From: Paroedura picta
Lineage: Eukaryota; Chordata; Lepidosauria; Squamata; Gekkonidae
DNA length: 64,000 nucleotides
Direction of reading: 5' to 3'
Assembly: GCF_049243985.1 (NCBI RefSeq)
Contig: NC_135379.1
Span: forward strand, 20,606,001 to 20,670,000
Below, piece by piece: positions 1-11,416 of the stretch. Made by a program: the position numbers and the translations under genes. Below the pieces are notes generated by a model. The model saw nothing but the letters and a program-made list of their open reading frames with translations, was not told where the DNA came from and did not search any database. Position 1 is the stretch's first letter. Every line of letters begins with the position of its first letter.

Positions 1-134
1 CTTGGCTTTGCCGAGCTTCCTTTTGTCATTCTTCCACAACTATTCTTTGAGATAGGGAGTATTTTACTTCAACTATTTATTGCCACTTCTAATTTTGTAT
101 TACTCGCTGATCTGTAAATGTTCTGCTCACCATC
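1..134. other. Intergenic, nothing recognised
   Basis: No open reading frame, splice pattern or repeat that I recognise. Confidence 0.4.
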
Positions 135-305
135 TCATAATTGAGAGTCTGGGGAAGATAAGGACTTCACTGGGGCACAATGCCATATAGGATACCCTTC
201 AAAGCATCCATTTTCTCCATGGGAACTGATCTTTGTAGTCTGGGGTGAGCTGCAATTCTGGGGGATCCCCAGGTCCCAACTGAAAGCTGGCATCTCTATG
301 AGGAC
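135..305 (-). mobile_element. MITE copy, 'CCTCCAGGT' family (degraded)
   Basis: Short non-coding repeat that recurs at least six times in this window (also near 2084, 3593, 21406, 22738 and 23519). Shared landmarks in the minus orientation are 'ggggcacaatgccata', a run like 'ccattttctcc', 'gggaactgatctttgtagtc', and a tail resembling 'caggt...gctggcatc'. The family has weak inverted ends related to GGTTGCCAACCTCCAGGT, so a non-autonomous DNA transposon is likely. This copy is diverged and no target duplication is visible. Confidence 0.5.
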
Positions 306-639
306 TAGTACTGGCCTTCTGGTTTATACCCATACCCACTCAGCTGTGTTCTGGTACAAACAGAAAACTAGCACAATTAGCAAAAAGAGTGGGGACAGAA
401 TCTTTCTTCTTACAGTTCCAATTTTCTGTTTGTTTAACCCAGCATAACCCTGGCTACATAGAACCCTCTCCTAAATCATCTTTTCCAATGGGAGAGTTGA
501 AGGTGGGGGTATTCAGTTAAATAGATGGCTTGGCAAGCATGTGAAGGTAAATTACATCCGCTGGTAAATAACATCCCATTAAGACTCTATTAAAGGGACT
601 GGATGTTTTTTCTGTAGGCATTTGGCAATCCTAAGAGCA
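306..639. other. Intergenic, nothing recognised
   Basis: No gene, splice pattern or clear repeat seen. The L2/CR1-like LINE begins somewhere near the right edge. Confidence 0.4.
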
Positions 640-1570
640 GTGCTGTTGCTCCCCGCCCCTGTGTGCTCTTCAAGGGGTGCAACTTAACATCATGCCCTGT
701 GCTAGGAATCTGGGAGTGATCTTAGACACCTCCCTTACCATGGAGGCGCAGGTCACAAGAGTAGCATGCCTCGCATTTTTCCATCTTTGCCAGGCAAGGC
801 TACTCATGCCCTATTTGTCCCGGGAACACCTGGCCACAGTGATCTATGCAACGGTCACCTCCAGGATTGGCTTCTGTTACTCACTATGGGGGCCTTCCTT
901 TGTCCTTGACCCAGAAATTGCAGCTGGTGCAAAAGGCGGCAGCTAGGGTCCTCACTGGAACATCTTGGAGGGCCCACATCCAGCAGGTGCTGAGGCAGCT
1001 GCATTGGTTGCCAGTTGCAGCCCAGATCAAGTTCAAGGTTTTGGTCTTAACCTTCAAGATTCTTTGCAGTATGGGCCCCGCATATCTGAGGGACGGCCTA
1101 TCATATTATGCTTCCCGCAGAGCCCTGCACTCTGTGGGTATTAACCTGTTGGTGATTCCCAGTCCACAAGAGGTTTAACTGGCCTCAATCAGGGCCAGGG
1201 CTTTTTCATTCCTGGCCCCCAGCTGGTAGAATGAGCTCCCAGAAGAACTGAGGGCCTTGTGGGTGTTTTCACAGTTCCACAGGGCCTGTAAAACAGAACT
1301 CTTCCACCAGGTCTTTGGTTGAGGCCAGGGAGCGGAAGATCAAAGGGGACCCTCCACAACTAACAACTAAGAACCATATTAGGCACTGGATTTAGGGGGG
1401 GTACGGGAAGTAGAAGGGGTGGATTTAAAACTTTTCTCATTGTCAGAGTATTATTAATTAATTTGGTTTTAATTTTTTTATGCAGTGGGGTTTTATTCTT
1501 GACTGTTATCTGTCACAAGTCAATTTTGAGAGAAGCGGGTTAAAAAAAATCCAACAAACAAATAAACAAA
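640..1570 (+). mobile_element. L2/CR1-clade LINE, 3' fragment (dead)
   Basis: A 5'-truncated non-LTR retrotransposon. Two frames carry the C-terminal part of the ORF2 protein. The first contains ARNLGVILDTSLTMEAQVT and HLATVIYATVTSRIGFCYS; the second contains AAARVLTGTSWRAHIQ, LHWLPVAAQIKFKVLVLTF and a LRDGLSYYASRRALHS stretch. These are hallmarks of the L2/CR1 reverse transcriptase tail. The reading frame shifts near 900 and stops occur, so it is a fossil LINE. The 3' untranslated part ends in an A-rich tail (1540-1585, aaacaaataaac units). Related copies lie at 25075-26136 (minus) and 56400-56945 (plus). Confidence 0.85.
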
Positions 1571-2083
1571 CAAAAAATAAATAAGGACCCTTGCTGCTTT
1601 CTTTCTCTGCCTTGTACCTGCAAATCAATTAGCTGTTCCCTCAGTCATGTTCTAGATAGGCCTATTTGCCACTGCAAGCCTGAATAGGCATAAAATAACT
1701 TGTTAAAGAGAAAATAACTTGGGTAACATTCACATTGTTTATGTGGGGCATCATGTCCAGTTTGACATCGTGTTTTCAAACATCTTACTGAGTAAACCAG
1801 GCCTCAGCTTCCAACAGTGCAGTGCATAACAGTTCACATTGTTTTCCTAAAAAATTCATCTAGAAGGTATGGCAAAGACTAGTGATGAAAATCTGAAGAT
1901 TAGAGTCTCTTTCAAGGAATACATTTATTTTATTTTATTTTTTATTTTATTTATTATATTTATATAATATAACATGTCATTGTTTGTACTTTATTTTAGA
2001 GCCCTATCCCCAAATTTTCCTAGGGCCTAGTTAATTGTTACTCCTCGGAGAACCTGAGCTCTGCACAGGCTCGCCAACTTGGG

Positions 2084-2275
2084 CTTTGAGAATTCCCAGA
2101 GATTTGGGAACAATGTCTTAGGGGACAGGAGGGAGCTGGATTTGATAGCATAGTGTCTGTGCCCCCCACCCCTTTATCAGTTCTTCCAGGGGCACTGATC
2201 TCTATAGCCAGGTGCTGTTGCCATTCCAGGAAATTCTAGGCCCCACCTTGAAGTCTAAAGCGAAAACTGAAATCT
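2084..2275 (-). mobile_element. MITE copy, 'CCTCCAGGT' family
   Basis: Same family as the copy at 135-305: an 'attcccagagatttgggaa' entry, 'ttccaggggcactgatctc', 'tatagccaggtgctgttgcc' and an 'aggccccacctt' exit, in the same order. Diverged, with no clear target duplication. Confidence 0.45.
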
Positions 2276-3314
2276 ATGCAGATTTTCCTGGAATTAAGCC
2301 ACACTAACCAATAGTGGAAGCAACTCTACAGAAAACATAGGATTGTTCTGTACAACAACTATGGCTCTCACACGTCTCTGCTTTGTCCCAATACATCTGT
2401 GGCAGCTAGTCTGCCTGGTGGCTGGTCAACCTTTGGAGCCTCTTTACCTCATAAAAATCTTGTCCCCAAGCTCAGGGCCAGACATCAGCCTGAACAAACA
2501 GACCAAGACAGTAGCTACATAATGAACAGTTTAAATAAATAGGGATTGAATAAAAGTGACACTGGTGGGCCTATTGTTCAGAATTAATTGTTCAGAATTC
2601 CTAATTTAGGAAGGTTCTCCTAGAACTAGGCTTCCTAATTTCAGTCAGTTGTAAATTGTGAGGCAATTTTCCCCTTCATTCCAGGGTGGGACTGACTTCC
2701 AGCTCAGACCAGCCCACAGCAAGAAGCTCTCTGCAGATTTTTCTCCTGATATTCCCTTAGGCTAGGGTAAGTCCCTACAGCTGAGCCCAGCTGCATTCCT
2801 CTCATGGCTGGGATCCCTGGCAATCCCAAAACTGAGGAAACACAGCTGTGGTGATTTTTTTTTTCTGCGCCTTTATGGAAAAAATGTTAACCCTTGGTTG
2901 GCCTTGATCACCTTGGATAGAGGATGGGTCACTCAGTGCTTCTTCAAAGATTGTATTGAATAGCTTGCATTAGTTTAGCAATATATTTGTGGGAGTCTTT
3001 AGATTTCTGGTGAAAATGAAGTTCTTAAAAAATAGCAGTAGGCTGCATGCATACCATCTATTCCTGCAGGCAGAAGCATTAGAAGAAGCTGAATTAACAC
3101 AGCCTAGGCTGGTCTGTGCATCTTTTCTTCCTTTTTTAAAAAATGTGCTGTCCCCAAATGAAGCCAAAGAGATTTGGGACTCGGTGATGAATTGTTTTTA
3201 CTCTTTCCCTACTTTTTTTTCTTTTTATACTAACAGCAGAGATAACACAGCTGGTGAAGTTCTGAATTTTGGCTGGAGAAATTAGATCTCTACTAACCTA
3301 AAAAGCAGTGGGTA

Positions 3315-3430
3315 AACTTGGGCCCGGCCCTTCCCAGCAGCCTAACCTAACTCACAGGTCTGTTGTGATAATGAAGTAGGGTAATCCCTATCTATGTTCA
3401 CCACTCCAAGTTCATCAAAGGAAGGGTAGA
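3315..3430 (+). mobile_element. SINE tail fragment (Sauria-type)
   Basis: The run 'cagcctaacctaactcacag' followed by 'gttgtgataatgaagtaggg' matches the conserved body of the tRNA-derived lizard SINE seen better at 27967 and 33960. The tRNA-like head is absent. Confidence 0.4.
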
Positions 3431-3592
3431 ATGGTAGAGTTGGGTATCACCTGCATATTAGTAACACTGCAGCCCATATGTCCTGATGACTTCACCCAGT
3501 GGTTTCATTCTTAGAGATATTAGATAGCATGGAGGAATAAGATGAAACCCTGTGGAACCTTCTCTGACCACCAGTGAGGTGTGTGGGGGGGT

Positions 3593-3782
3593 AGGGTTGC
3601 AAGATCTCAGTTAAGAAATTCCTGGAGATTTGAAGATTGAGCCTGAAGAGGACACAGATCGTAGTGGGGTGCAATGCCATAAAGCCCACCCTCCAGATCA
3701 TCCATTTTCATCAGAGGAATTGATCTCTGTAGCCTAGAGATGAGCTGTAACTCCAAGTTCCACCTGGAGGCTTGCATCCCTA
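3593..3782 (-). mobile_element. MITE copy, 'CCTCCAGGT' family (well kept)
   Basis: The best minus-oriented copy of the family. It runs from a degraded 'gggttgcaagatctc' end through 'cctggagatttgaag', 'gtagtggggtgcaatgcc', 'gaattgatctctgtagcc' and 'ccacctggaggcttgcatcc'. The ends are imperfect inverted repeats. No coding capacity. Confidence 0.55.
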
Positions 3783-4654
3783 ATGGAATCCCACGGGTCT
3801 ACAGCCACGGGGCAAAGCAGAAATACCCCAGCACCACCTTCTGTCCTCCCAGATATGATTCCAGCCACTATAGCATAATGTCTCTTAGTACTAGGGCTGA
3901 AAGGCAACCCAGTAGTTGATGGCATCGGAGGCCACCGAGAGATCCAGCAGAACTAGCAAGATCCCACTTTCTCTCTCTGGTTCTCAGTAGACGTTATCAA
4001 CCAAGGCATCCAGTCTCTGTTCCAAATCCTGACCTAATGGAAATGGGTGCAGCAAACCAGTCTCAAAAGCAACCATCTGCTCTAGTATCTTTCCCAAGAA
4101 CAGGTGTCACAAGTTGAAAGATATCCATATAAATTGGACGAGATACCCATCATCTGAATATGCATCCATGAAAGCATCTAACGCAGAGCACATCAGGGCA
4201 ATGTTGTCTGCAAATTGATCACAGTGGGCAGACTTATAGCCAGAGTCCAGTTCCCTGGACATATGGTGTAAAAGACCCTAAAGCAGAAAAAACAAACAAA
4301 CAGTTCAGCTGGACAATTACATACAGATTTAATGGTGTCAGGAAAATAATGCCTTTTGCCATGGAAAAGATCCTATCACTGCCACGGAATAGGCTCTAAT
4401 GTGCACTCGTGCCTGGTCAGCCTCACGTTGTGTTTTCTACCAGTGACACTAGCCCCCCCCAAAAAAAAAGACTTTTTGAATGTCACATTTATTATAGTTT
4501 AAAAAACATTGTTAAAGAAAACATCAATAACTACAGATAAAAATTTATCCTGGCGTCTGCTGTTCAAATGGTAAAGACTCCCTAAAGACTGCCATCTAGT
4601 GGCCCTTGAATTACAGATAAAAAAGAAGACCGTACAGGTCAGATTTTCAAAATA

Positions 4655-4765
4655 TCTTTACCATTGAGAAACCCCTGAAACATTCTTCAGGCTTCCAAGA
4701 ACCCCAGAAGTGGTGTGATCATGCATAATATGGTTGGGAAGCCATATATGAATTGTGATGGTTGC
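4655..4765 (+). mobile_element. hAT-type MITE fragment ('CTTTCTCAACC' family)
   Basis: Contains 'ttaccattgagaaacccc', 'cattcttcaggcttcc' and 'agaagtggtgtgatcatgc'. The same string recurs at 19380-19480, and the opposite end of the family is seen at 10185-10470 and 24795-25060, where it finishes in 'gttgagaaaggct'. The inverted end CAGCCTTTCTCAACC is of the hAT kind. Confidence 0.5.
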
Positions 4766-4769
4766 TGTA

Positions 4770-6520
4770 TCACATTCCTCATTTGACTGTCAGGCAGAAA
4801 TTGAGGTTAAGGGGAAGGGGGGGAATCATCCTGGAAAGAAAAATTAAAAAAATTAAATGCCTTGTCCACTTAAAGAAAGTTCTGGCAGAGAATTCCTGGT
4901 AATTCCTAGACCTATCTGGAAGTGACAAGAGTAGCTCTAGGAATTGCCAGGAACTCTCTGGTGAGAACTTCCTATAAGTAGCTAAGGCCTTGTTTTTCTT
5001 TTTAATTTTTCTCCTTGTCACACCAGATGCCAGATACTGCCTGATAACCTTACTGACAGTTAAATGCCAAACACACACACACCTGTGAGGTCTCCAGAAC
5101 CATTCTGGAGATTTGCAACTCTACTGGCACATGAACAACAACCGGGTTCAAAAAGCTTTCAGTGTCATTAAAACTCATGGCTCCTTCGAAGATCCATGCA
5201 TAGTATTTGGTCCCATTGCCAACTCAACCAGCAGGCCCCATATATAGCCAAGGGAATTCCTTAGTAAGAGAGAAAAAACACACCCCATTTAAGGTGTGGC
5301 AGGGTGTTATGTTTTGTTTGGTTATGTAAAGATTAATTCTGGAATGGGGAAGTTACCATACATGGGAAAATAAGGCAGGAAAGGGGGGTTATACACCATA
5401 TAGTTGCCAGTTGTTTCTGCAAACCATTGTAACTTGTTCTGTTCAAGAGTGGCCTCGTTCCTAGAATACAGTGCAGGCTTTCCTTGTGGGTGGTAGGGCT
5501 CCAATGACTCCTTTAAAAGGACAGTCAACAAAGGCTCAGGAAGACATACCTGGATGCTGTATGTTAGGCTATGTGCGGAATGGCCTAGCAAGGGAGAGAA
5601 AGGATACAAGGTGAATTTAACCCTGTCCCCAGTACTAAGGCTACAAAGTCCTAGGGTGTTTGAAGGTGCCCGGGTTCAGACCAAGCTTCCGATAAAAATG
5701 TTGCTTAGTCTTACATGTTGCTGATTCTCATAAGGTTTACATGCGAACAATTATTGGACGTTTTCCACACTTCAGTGAACGAATAAATACCAATATGAAA
5801 TAAAAGTATGCAAGCAGAAAGGGAAAGGATTAGGTTAAATCTGAGGACATTTAAAAGCAGTTCAGAAGTTGAACAGGAAAAATTCCTAATATGAACATTT
5901 TCAAATTAACTCAGATATAATCTTCCTCTGGATAATAGCCACTTTTATAAATAGGTGTGGAACATAACTGATAAAGTGCTGCTTATCCTCCGTAGTTATA
6001 TATTTATATTGAAGGGCAAAATACAAATTCAAAAGGCAACATTCTGGTTTCTAGAACTGTATCAGTTATAGCAAGCAGTTATAGCAATTTTTGTAATTTC
6101 AGATTAAGGTTTCCTTGCCTAACGGTTAATGTCTATACGAAGGTAAAATATTTGTATTAGAATTTAAACCCTGTAAGAATTATGCAAACCATGTTCATTA
6201 ATCTCCAGACAAGTAGGAGTAGAGGAAGAAAAGGGGATAAGGAGGGCACTGTGACAAGAGCAATTCAGTATATGGTGTTATCCTGACACCTACTGGATAA
6301 ATATGAATGTCAGGATGTGGCCACACAGATCACTGTGGTTTTTCAAAGTATGCATGTATAGAATTGCTGGCATGCAGAAAGTGCTTTGTTACAAGTCATA
6401 TCTGTAATAGGAAATAGGAGTATTCTGTAAGGTTAATTCTATAAGCATCGATCCTCATACTAAGCCACAGGTTTGAAATACGTGCCAATTAACCCATTCA
6501 TATCTTGTAGCCTCGCGGTA
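4770..6520. other. Intergenic, no gene seen
   Basis: AT-rich sequence with only short incidental open frames and no splice or homology pattern. A few words near 4905-4960 (aattgccaggaactctct) recur around 16850, which suggests another old dispersed repeat. Confidence 0.4.
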
Positions 6521-6528
6521 GTTTACAT

Positions 6529-6972
6529 TAGCGATCCCCAACCTGTGGGCCGCAGACCACACGTGGTCCGTCGACTAATTGGAGGTGGGCCGCGAAGTAC
6601 GCCTTCTCCCCCCCCTCCGGCCCTTTACTTTATCCTCCCCCGGCCCTTTACAACACACTTCGGGTGTCATTGTCTACCATCACTTCCAGATGGGACTATC
6701 TCGTTGCAGAGAAACAAGCTCAGGGTTCCCATTGATTTGTCATTGTCATGAGTTAAAATTTCCATGAAAATAAAATGTTCCTTATGTTCATTGTTGTGGC
6801 GTGTCTGTATCTTATTTTGAAGGGATGTTTAAACATTACCATAGCGACCAGAGTCAGAGAGCGTTAGGGCAGTGGTTGAGAGTAGAGGAGTAAACTACCC
6901 CCCACTACCGGGCCTCAGTAAAATTGTCAAGCGTTTAGTGATCCATGGTGACAAAAAGGTTGGGGACCACTG
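6529..6972. mobile_element. hAT-type MITE, 444 bp, complete with target duplication
   Basis: Bounded by a perfect 8-bp direct repeat GTTTACAT (6521-6528 and 6973-6980), the length hAT transposases make. The ends are inverted repeats: tagcgatccccaacct on the left and, read in reverse complement, cagtggtccccaacct on the right. The inside has no transposase frame. The right third ('aataaaatgttccttatg' onward) looks like the 3' end of an autonomous hAT parent, so this is an internally deleted derivative. Confidence 0.85.
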
Positions 6973-7972
6973 GTTTACATCATAAAAATTCTAAAAATAA
7001 TAAACCCCCCAATATTTACCCATCAATTCCAATCGCACAATACAACACAATGGCGGCATAAATCTGTTCTAATCCCACCTTGTTCAGGGTGGGGCACTGA
7101 TCTTAGTCTGGTGAGAGCAGGAGTTTATCTGATGGAATTTGGGAACCAGTTTTTACATGTAGTCGAGGCCAGACTAGTCTCCTACTTGAGATGCTGTCTT
7201 ATTTTAGTAATCTCCTCAGCACCATTCCATTTCTCAAGCTGCCTGGTTTTATAGAAACCAGGAAGTTTTGTCTGTCTTCCTCCACAGCCATCTTCCAGCA
7301 ACAAGTGAAAACTTTTTTTGGATTATTTGGCATTCCCTCAATCATCCCTCCTTCCTAATCAATCTTAATTTTTAAATGTTTTGTATATATCTTGTTTTTT
7401 CTAACTCTTAAAATTTGTTTTCATGATGTATGTTAGGGAGAAAGGTTGAGTGTAATGGTTTTATGGTGTGATTTTATCACATATGGTTTACATTGTTTGG
7501 GCAGAAAGGCAGGAAATAGTTTTGTAAATATGTTAAAGAACAAACATTTTTGATTTGAATCAGGGATATGGATAGAATCCAGCCTTTTTTGGGGGGAGGG
7601 ACTGTTCTAATCAGATTTCATGTATTTACTGTTGCTAACTTATTGATTTCAATGTGCTTGATGCTCTAGAATGATCACCAAACCAGAACAAGTTGCATCG
7701 TCTTTCACCAGCTGCTTTGAGTAATTTTCTTGCAAGTTTGTAGTCCAGCTCATCCCCCACCCCCTGCCCTGTCCGTTAGATTGTTTACTGGCAGTCATGG
7801 GCCTGGGACATAAAACATATTGTTTCAAAATTATTTCACTGAAACATTATTTAATTGCATGGAACCTATTACAAGTTATATCCATGTTATCTGTCACAAC
7901 CCATCCAGGGTCTGTGTTGTGTTTGCACACATGTAAAAATGTACTCCCTTTTTGTATGCCCCTACTCCAAAA

Positions 7973-8899
7973 CTCAGGGCCTTTCCACACAACTTAAATG
8001 TAGCAGAAGTCGTACCTTTGGTAAACGCTACTGATTCAACGTTCCGCATGACATCGCACACAATCTGCAACACTCCTGCAACACTCTCCCAAAAATCGCT
8101 TCGTTGTAGCACTTGTCAGGAAATCGGGAAAAGTGGATTCCCCCTGAAAAAACTGCTACACTTCTGAGCACAAGCTGCAACACATCAGCGAAAGACATGT
8201 GCGTTCTCAATGTAGCGGTAGGAAGAATGTCCCTCCCCCGGTCTCGCCCCCGAACTTCCGGAGAAGCGATCGCCATTCCCCCCCCCCCTTAGACCGGTAA
8301 AGCAACGAACAAGCGAAGCTTCTCCAGCTAAAGTCCTTCCACAGAAGTGCTTAAGAGTAAAACAAAGCTCCCTACTGTAAGTGTCTTTAAAGTTCCCAAG
8401 CACAATACAGCCCCCTGTTTGACACTGCCCATAATTTCGGCCACAAATCGCGCCCACGGGGGGGGGGGTTACTTGAAGGGCGTGTAAACGATTAAGTGCC
8501 AGCTCCTACACCAGCAAAAAAGGTCTTTCTTAGACAAGGAAAGAACACATATTCATTGCTACGAATGAACACATATTAATTGCTACTGGTGTTTTCGGCT
8601 TTTTAAAAAACAGTTTTTAAAAGGAAAGGGGCTTTTCGGGAGCACGAACACAACAGTTCATTGGCTGTTCTGTTTGATTGACGGCCAGGGGCAGGAAGAA
8701 ATGTGGAGAAATATAGCTTCCTTTGTTGTGATTCCAGCGAGACCGGAAACATGTGGGGAATGAATACAACGCTACTAGGACTTCAATATTCCACTAGAAT
8801 TAAAGGTATGCAGAATGACGAAATTTCACTATTAAATATAGCGTTTCTGCATACTGCAAACATTCAGCAAAATTGGTCCTTGTGTGCAAAGCCCCTCAG
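7973..8899. mobile_element. DNA transposon remnant with inverted ends, 927 bp, family unknown
   Basis: Left end ctcagggcctttccacacaa; right end, in reverse complement, ctgaggggctttgcacacaa. About 17 of 20 bases agree. The interior is CpG-rich for this region, holds runs of C (8279-8288) and G (8459-8469), repeats the word ctgcaacac three times (8063-8180), and has an inner hairpin GTATGCAGAA/TTCTGCATAC near the right end. No transposase frame and no convincing target duplication were found, so the superfamily is open (hAT or PIF-Harbinger-like). Confidence 0.6.
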
Positions 8900-8939
8900 C
8901 ATATCTTGTAACCAATGCATTGGGGAACCCTGGTAAGGC

Positions 8940-9715
8940 TGCCCTTGAGCAAGTACAAAGGGCAGAACTTTTCAGTAACCCCCCTCCCCATTATGTGGTC
9001 TTAGCATATGAGTGATCTAGACATAAGGGTACAATCTGAATCAGTCAATCTCCTTAAACAGGAAATAAACTTTATTACCAAAGTCTAAGCAAGAGCTCAT
9101 ACATGGAAAATAGCTGTTATAGTTACAGATCTAAGGAAAATAATATAAAAACATAAGTTGAGGTAAGTTACAAGACAGTTATCCCTTGACAACTTGTATG
9201 GTTGTTGTGAAGCAAACGCACCCCAGGCCCCCGACTACACTCTTGTAGAAGAGTCTAGGACCCGAAGATCAGTGTCACAGCATCTGGGCCAAGCATTTAA
9301 CCAATGAATAAAGGAAGAGTCCACCTTTTAAACTTTCCTTGTTTGCCTTGGTGGGAACCTGCCCCTCAAAGGAGATCCCTACAAACTCTTCTCCAACAAG
9401 TGTCATGTAGCATGCATCTCCATACTCCAGATCATGTTTTACAACCATCATCTATCCTGCCTCCTGGGCAAGTAGGCTAATAGCTAATATCTCCTGCCCT
9501 CTTCAAGAATTTTGTTGCTCTATTCCTTATGAAAATAATTGTCATGGTTTCAGGGATCCCTGCAGAATAAAATGGATGCACTTCTGAGCAAACCCTGCTT
9601 GGAATTATTTCTTTAGAATTTTGCTTGAGTGACAGATGTAAGCTCATATAATATAGAATATGTGGGAATGATGTTTCTAGTCGAATTTTTAAAAAAAGTT
9701 ATTTTGGACATGAAA
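8940..9715. other. Intergenic, unassigned
   Basis: No supportable gene. Contains an 'aataaactttattaccaaag' stretch near 9063 that may belong to an old repeat, but I cannot classify it. Confidence 0.3.
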
Positions 9716-9719
9716 CTTT

Positions 9720-9795
9720 ATACTCAGTCTGTTGGTCTTAAAGGTGCCACTGGACTCAAATTTTGTTCTGCTGCTTCAGACCACTATGGCTACCC
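9720..9795 (+). repeat. Dispersed amniote repeat ('ggtgccactggactc')
   Basis: The string 'cttaaaggtgccactggact' followed by 'tctgctgcttcaga' and 'tggctaccc' is the tail of a very common reptilian interspersed repeat. Inverted relatives occur at 48600-48705 and 50400-50505. I do not know its parent class. Confidence 0.5.
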
Positions 9796-10184
9796 ACCTA
9801 AATCCATCATCCCTTTCTGTCTTCCATGTTAAAACATTTCTAAATAATTGAAATATTAGTCAAGCTTTGTAAGTCCAGCATTATTTAAGAAGCCATGTAG
9901 AAACCTTGACAATTACCTACAGCAACTTTTTGTGGTTAGGAGATTCTATAAGAAGTTCAGCAGGAAGGCATGCTAGCTCATTAAAATAAGTATCATGGCA
10001 TCAAAAAAAAGGCGAGCAGTTATATTTTAAAAACCTTGCCCTAGCAATGACCCCCCCTCCCAAGAAACAATGTTAAAAGTGACAAATTTCATGAGTCCAA
10101 GAGGATAAAGAAAGGGTCAACAGCACTGAAAGACAGAGTATTGATCAAACATAATATTTAAACCAGGCTTTCATGAAACCATGG

Positions 10185-10470
10185 CATTTCTTGATAGTCC
10201 TGGAAGGGTTTCCCAAGTGGGAGTTAATTTTTAATATATATTTTAAAAAATTGTTAAACATTTATCAGGTGAAATGACCATATATGGTTATGTTGACACC
10301 CCTCCCGCCAATCTCTCAAATGGCTAATGATGGTCCTCAAGGAGGTAGGAAAGTGTTGGGCCATGGGTGGGTGTATACACAGCTATGCTCCCCAACTATA
10401 TTCTGCACGATCACACGACTTCTGGGGTATCTCAATGGCAAAACGGTTGAGAAAGGCTGATTGAAACAGT
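10185..10470 (-). mobile_element. hAT-type MITE ('CTTTCTCAACC' family)
   Basis: Holds 'ggaagggtttcccaagtggg', 'aatgaccatatatgg' and the terminal 'cggttgagaaaggctgattg', shared in order with 24795-25060. Reverse complement of the terminus gives the hAT-like AGCCTTTCTCAACC end. Confidence 0.55.
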
Positions 10471-10765
10471 GAAGGAGAAATTTAAAAGAAAAGACTCTAA
10501 GAAAAAAAATCAAGTACAATAGAAAAATTACATTTTGGGGAAAAATCAAGGACTGGTTTTATGACAAATTAAAGCCGCCTTTCTGTTTGCAATAGGGCAG
10601 ATGACATGTAACACATTTAATAACATTAAAAATTTGATCTCTAACATGCACTGAACAAGCTGGGTGATATCTGACAGTGTAACAATATTCACGAAAAGAT
10701 TGTTAGAAAATTGGTAGCAGACAAGAATATCAATAACTAATAGTCCTGGTAATCTATTCTCTAGC

Positions 10766-10900
10766 CCGGGGTAGTCAAACTGCGGCCCCCCAGATGTCCA
10801 TGGACTACAATTCCCAGGAGCCCCTGCCAGCATTTGCTGGCAGGGGCTCCTGGGAACTGTAGTCCATGGACATCTGGAGGGCCGCAGTTTGACTACCCTG
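10766..10900. mobile_element. Fold-back MITE ('CAGGGGTAGTC' family), copy 1
   Basis: Almost the whole element is an inverted repeat: the left arm starts ccggggtagtcaaactgcgg and the right arm ends in the complementary 'ccgcagtttgactaccctg'. The two arms meet at the hairpin CCAGCATTTGCTGG. Each arm carries ggactacaattcccagga or its complement. Flanks share TCTAGC(CC) on both sides, compatible with an imperfect 8-bp target duplication. It sits directly beside the hAT remnant at 10908. Confidence 0.8.
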
Positions 10901-10907
10901 AGTCTAG

Positions 10908-11330
10908 CCCATGGATCCCCAACCTTTTGAACCTGCCAGTGTCTTTGGAATTCTGACACAGGGTAGTGGGTACAACTACAAAACTGTCATCACAGGGAGC
11001 AGCGCCAAATACAAAATATCACAGAATGAGGTTATGCATAATTCTAATAATAAGTCTTAAACATTTCCGGCAGAAGCTGTGTTGAATAGGATACCTTTTA
11101 AAACTAACATACTAAAAACATTTTCTTGCCTGAACATTCAGCTTCCTTTCAGTCATTCAGTGAAGATCATTGGTGGGAGCTATTCCCCCCAAAAGTTGCT
11201 CAGCCAATCAGAAACCATCCTGGGCAAAATCCCCACCTGGCCTTGCCTACTTTCCAAAAGCATGATGGGGGACCCTTACTCTAGTCATTATTAGCTTGCT
11301 CAGGCTGACAATGGCAGACACTGGGTAGGG
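10908..11330. mobile_element. hAT-type remnant ('GGATCCCCAACCTTT' end)
   Basis: Begins with 'ggatccccaaccttttg' and passes through 'cacagggtagtgggtacaac', 'aaaatccccacctggcc' and 'ccaaaagcatgatggggga'. The same order of words occurs at 54000-54295 (ctccaacctttttggg, cacagggtagtaggcacaac, cccctacctggcc). No coding frame. Confidence 0.5.
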
Positions 11331-11416
11331 GGTAGCATATGCCTCTTGCAGCTGCTATAGACAAAAGAAATGCTGCTGTCCGTTTACAAAGTTAGAGGGG
11401 CATCAGTTTTAAACTG

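Noticed and set aside
10546-10959. A 137-codon minus-strand frame
   Set aside because: Its middle is the fold-back MITE and its end is a hAT remnant, so the frame is accidental.
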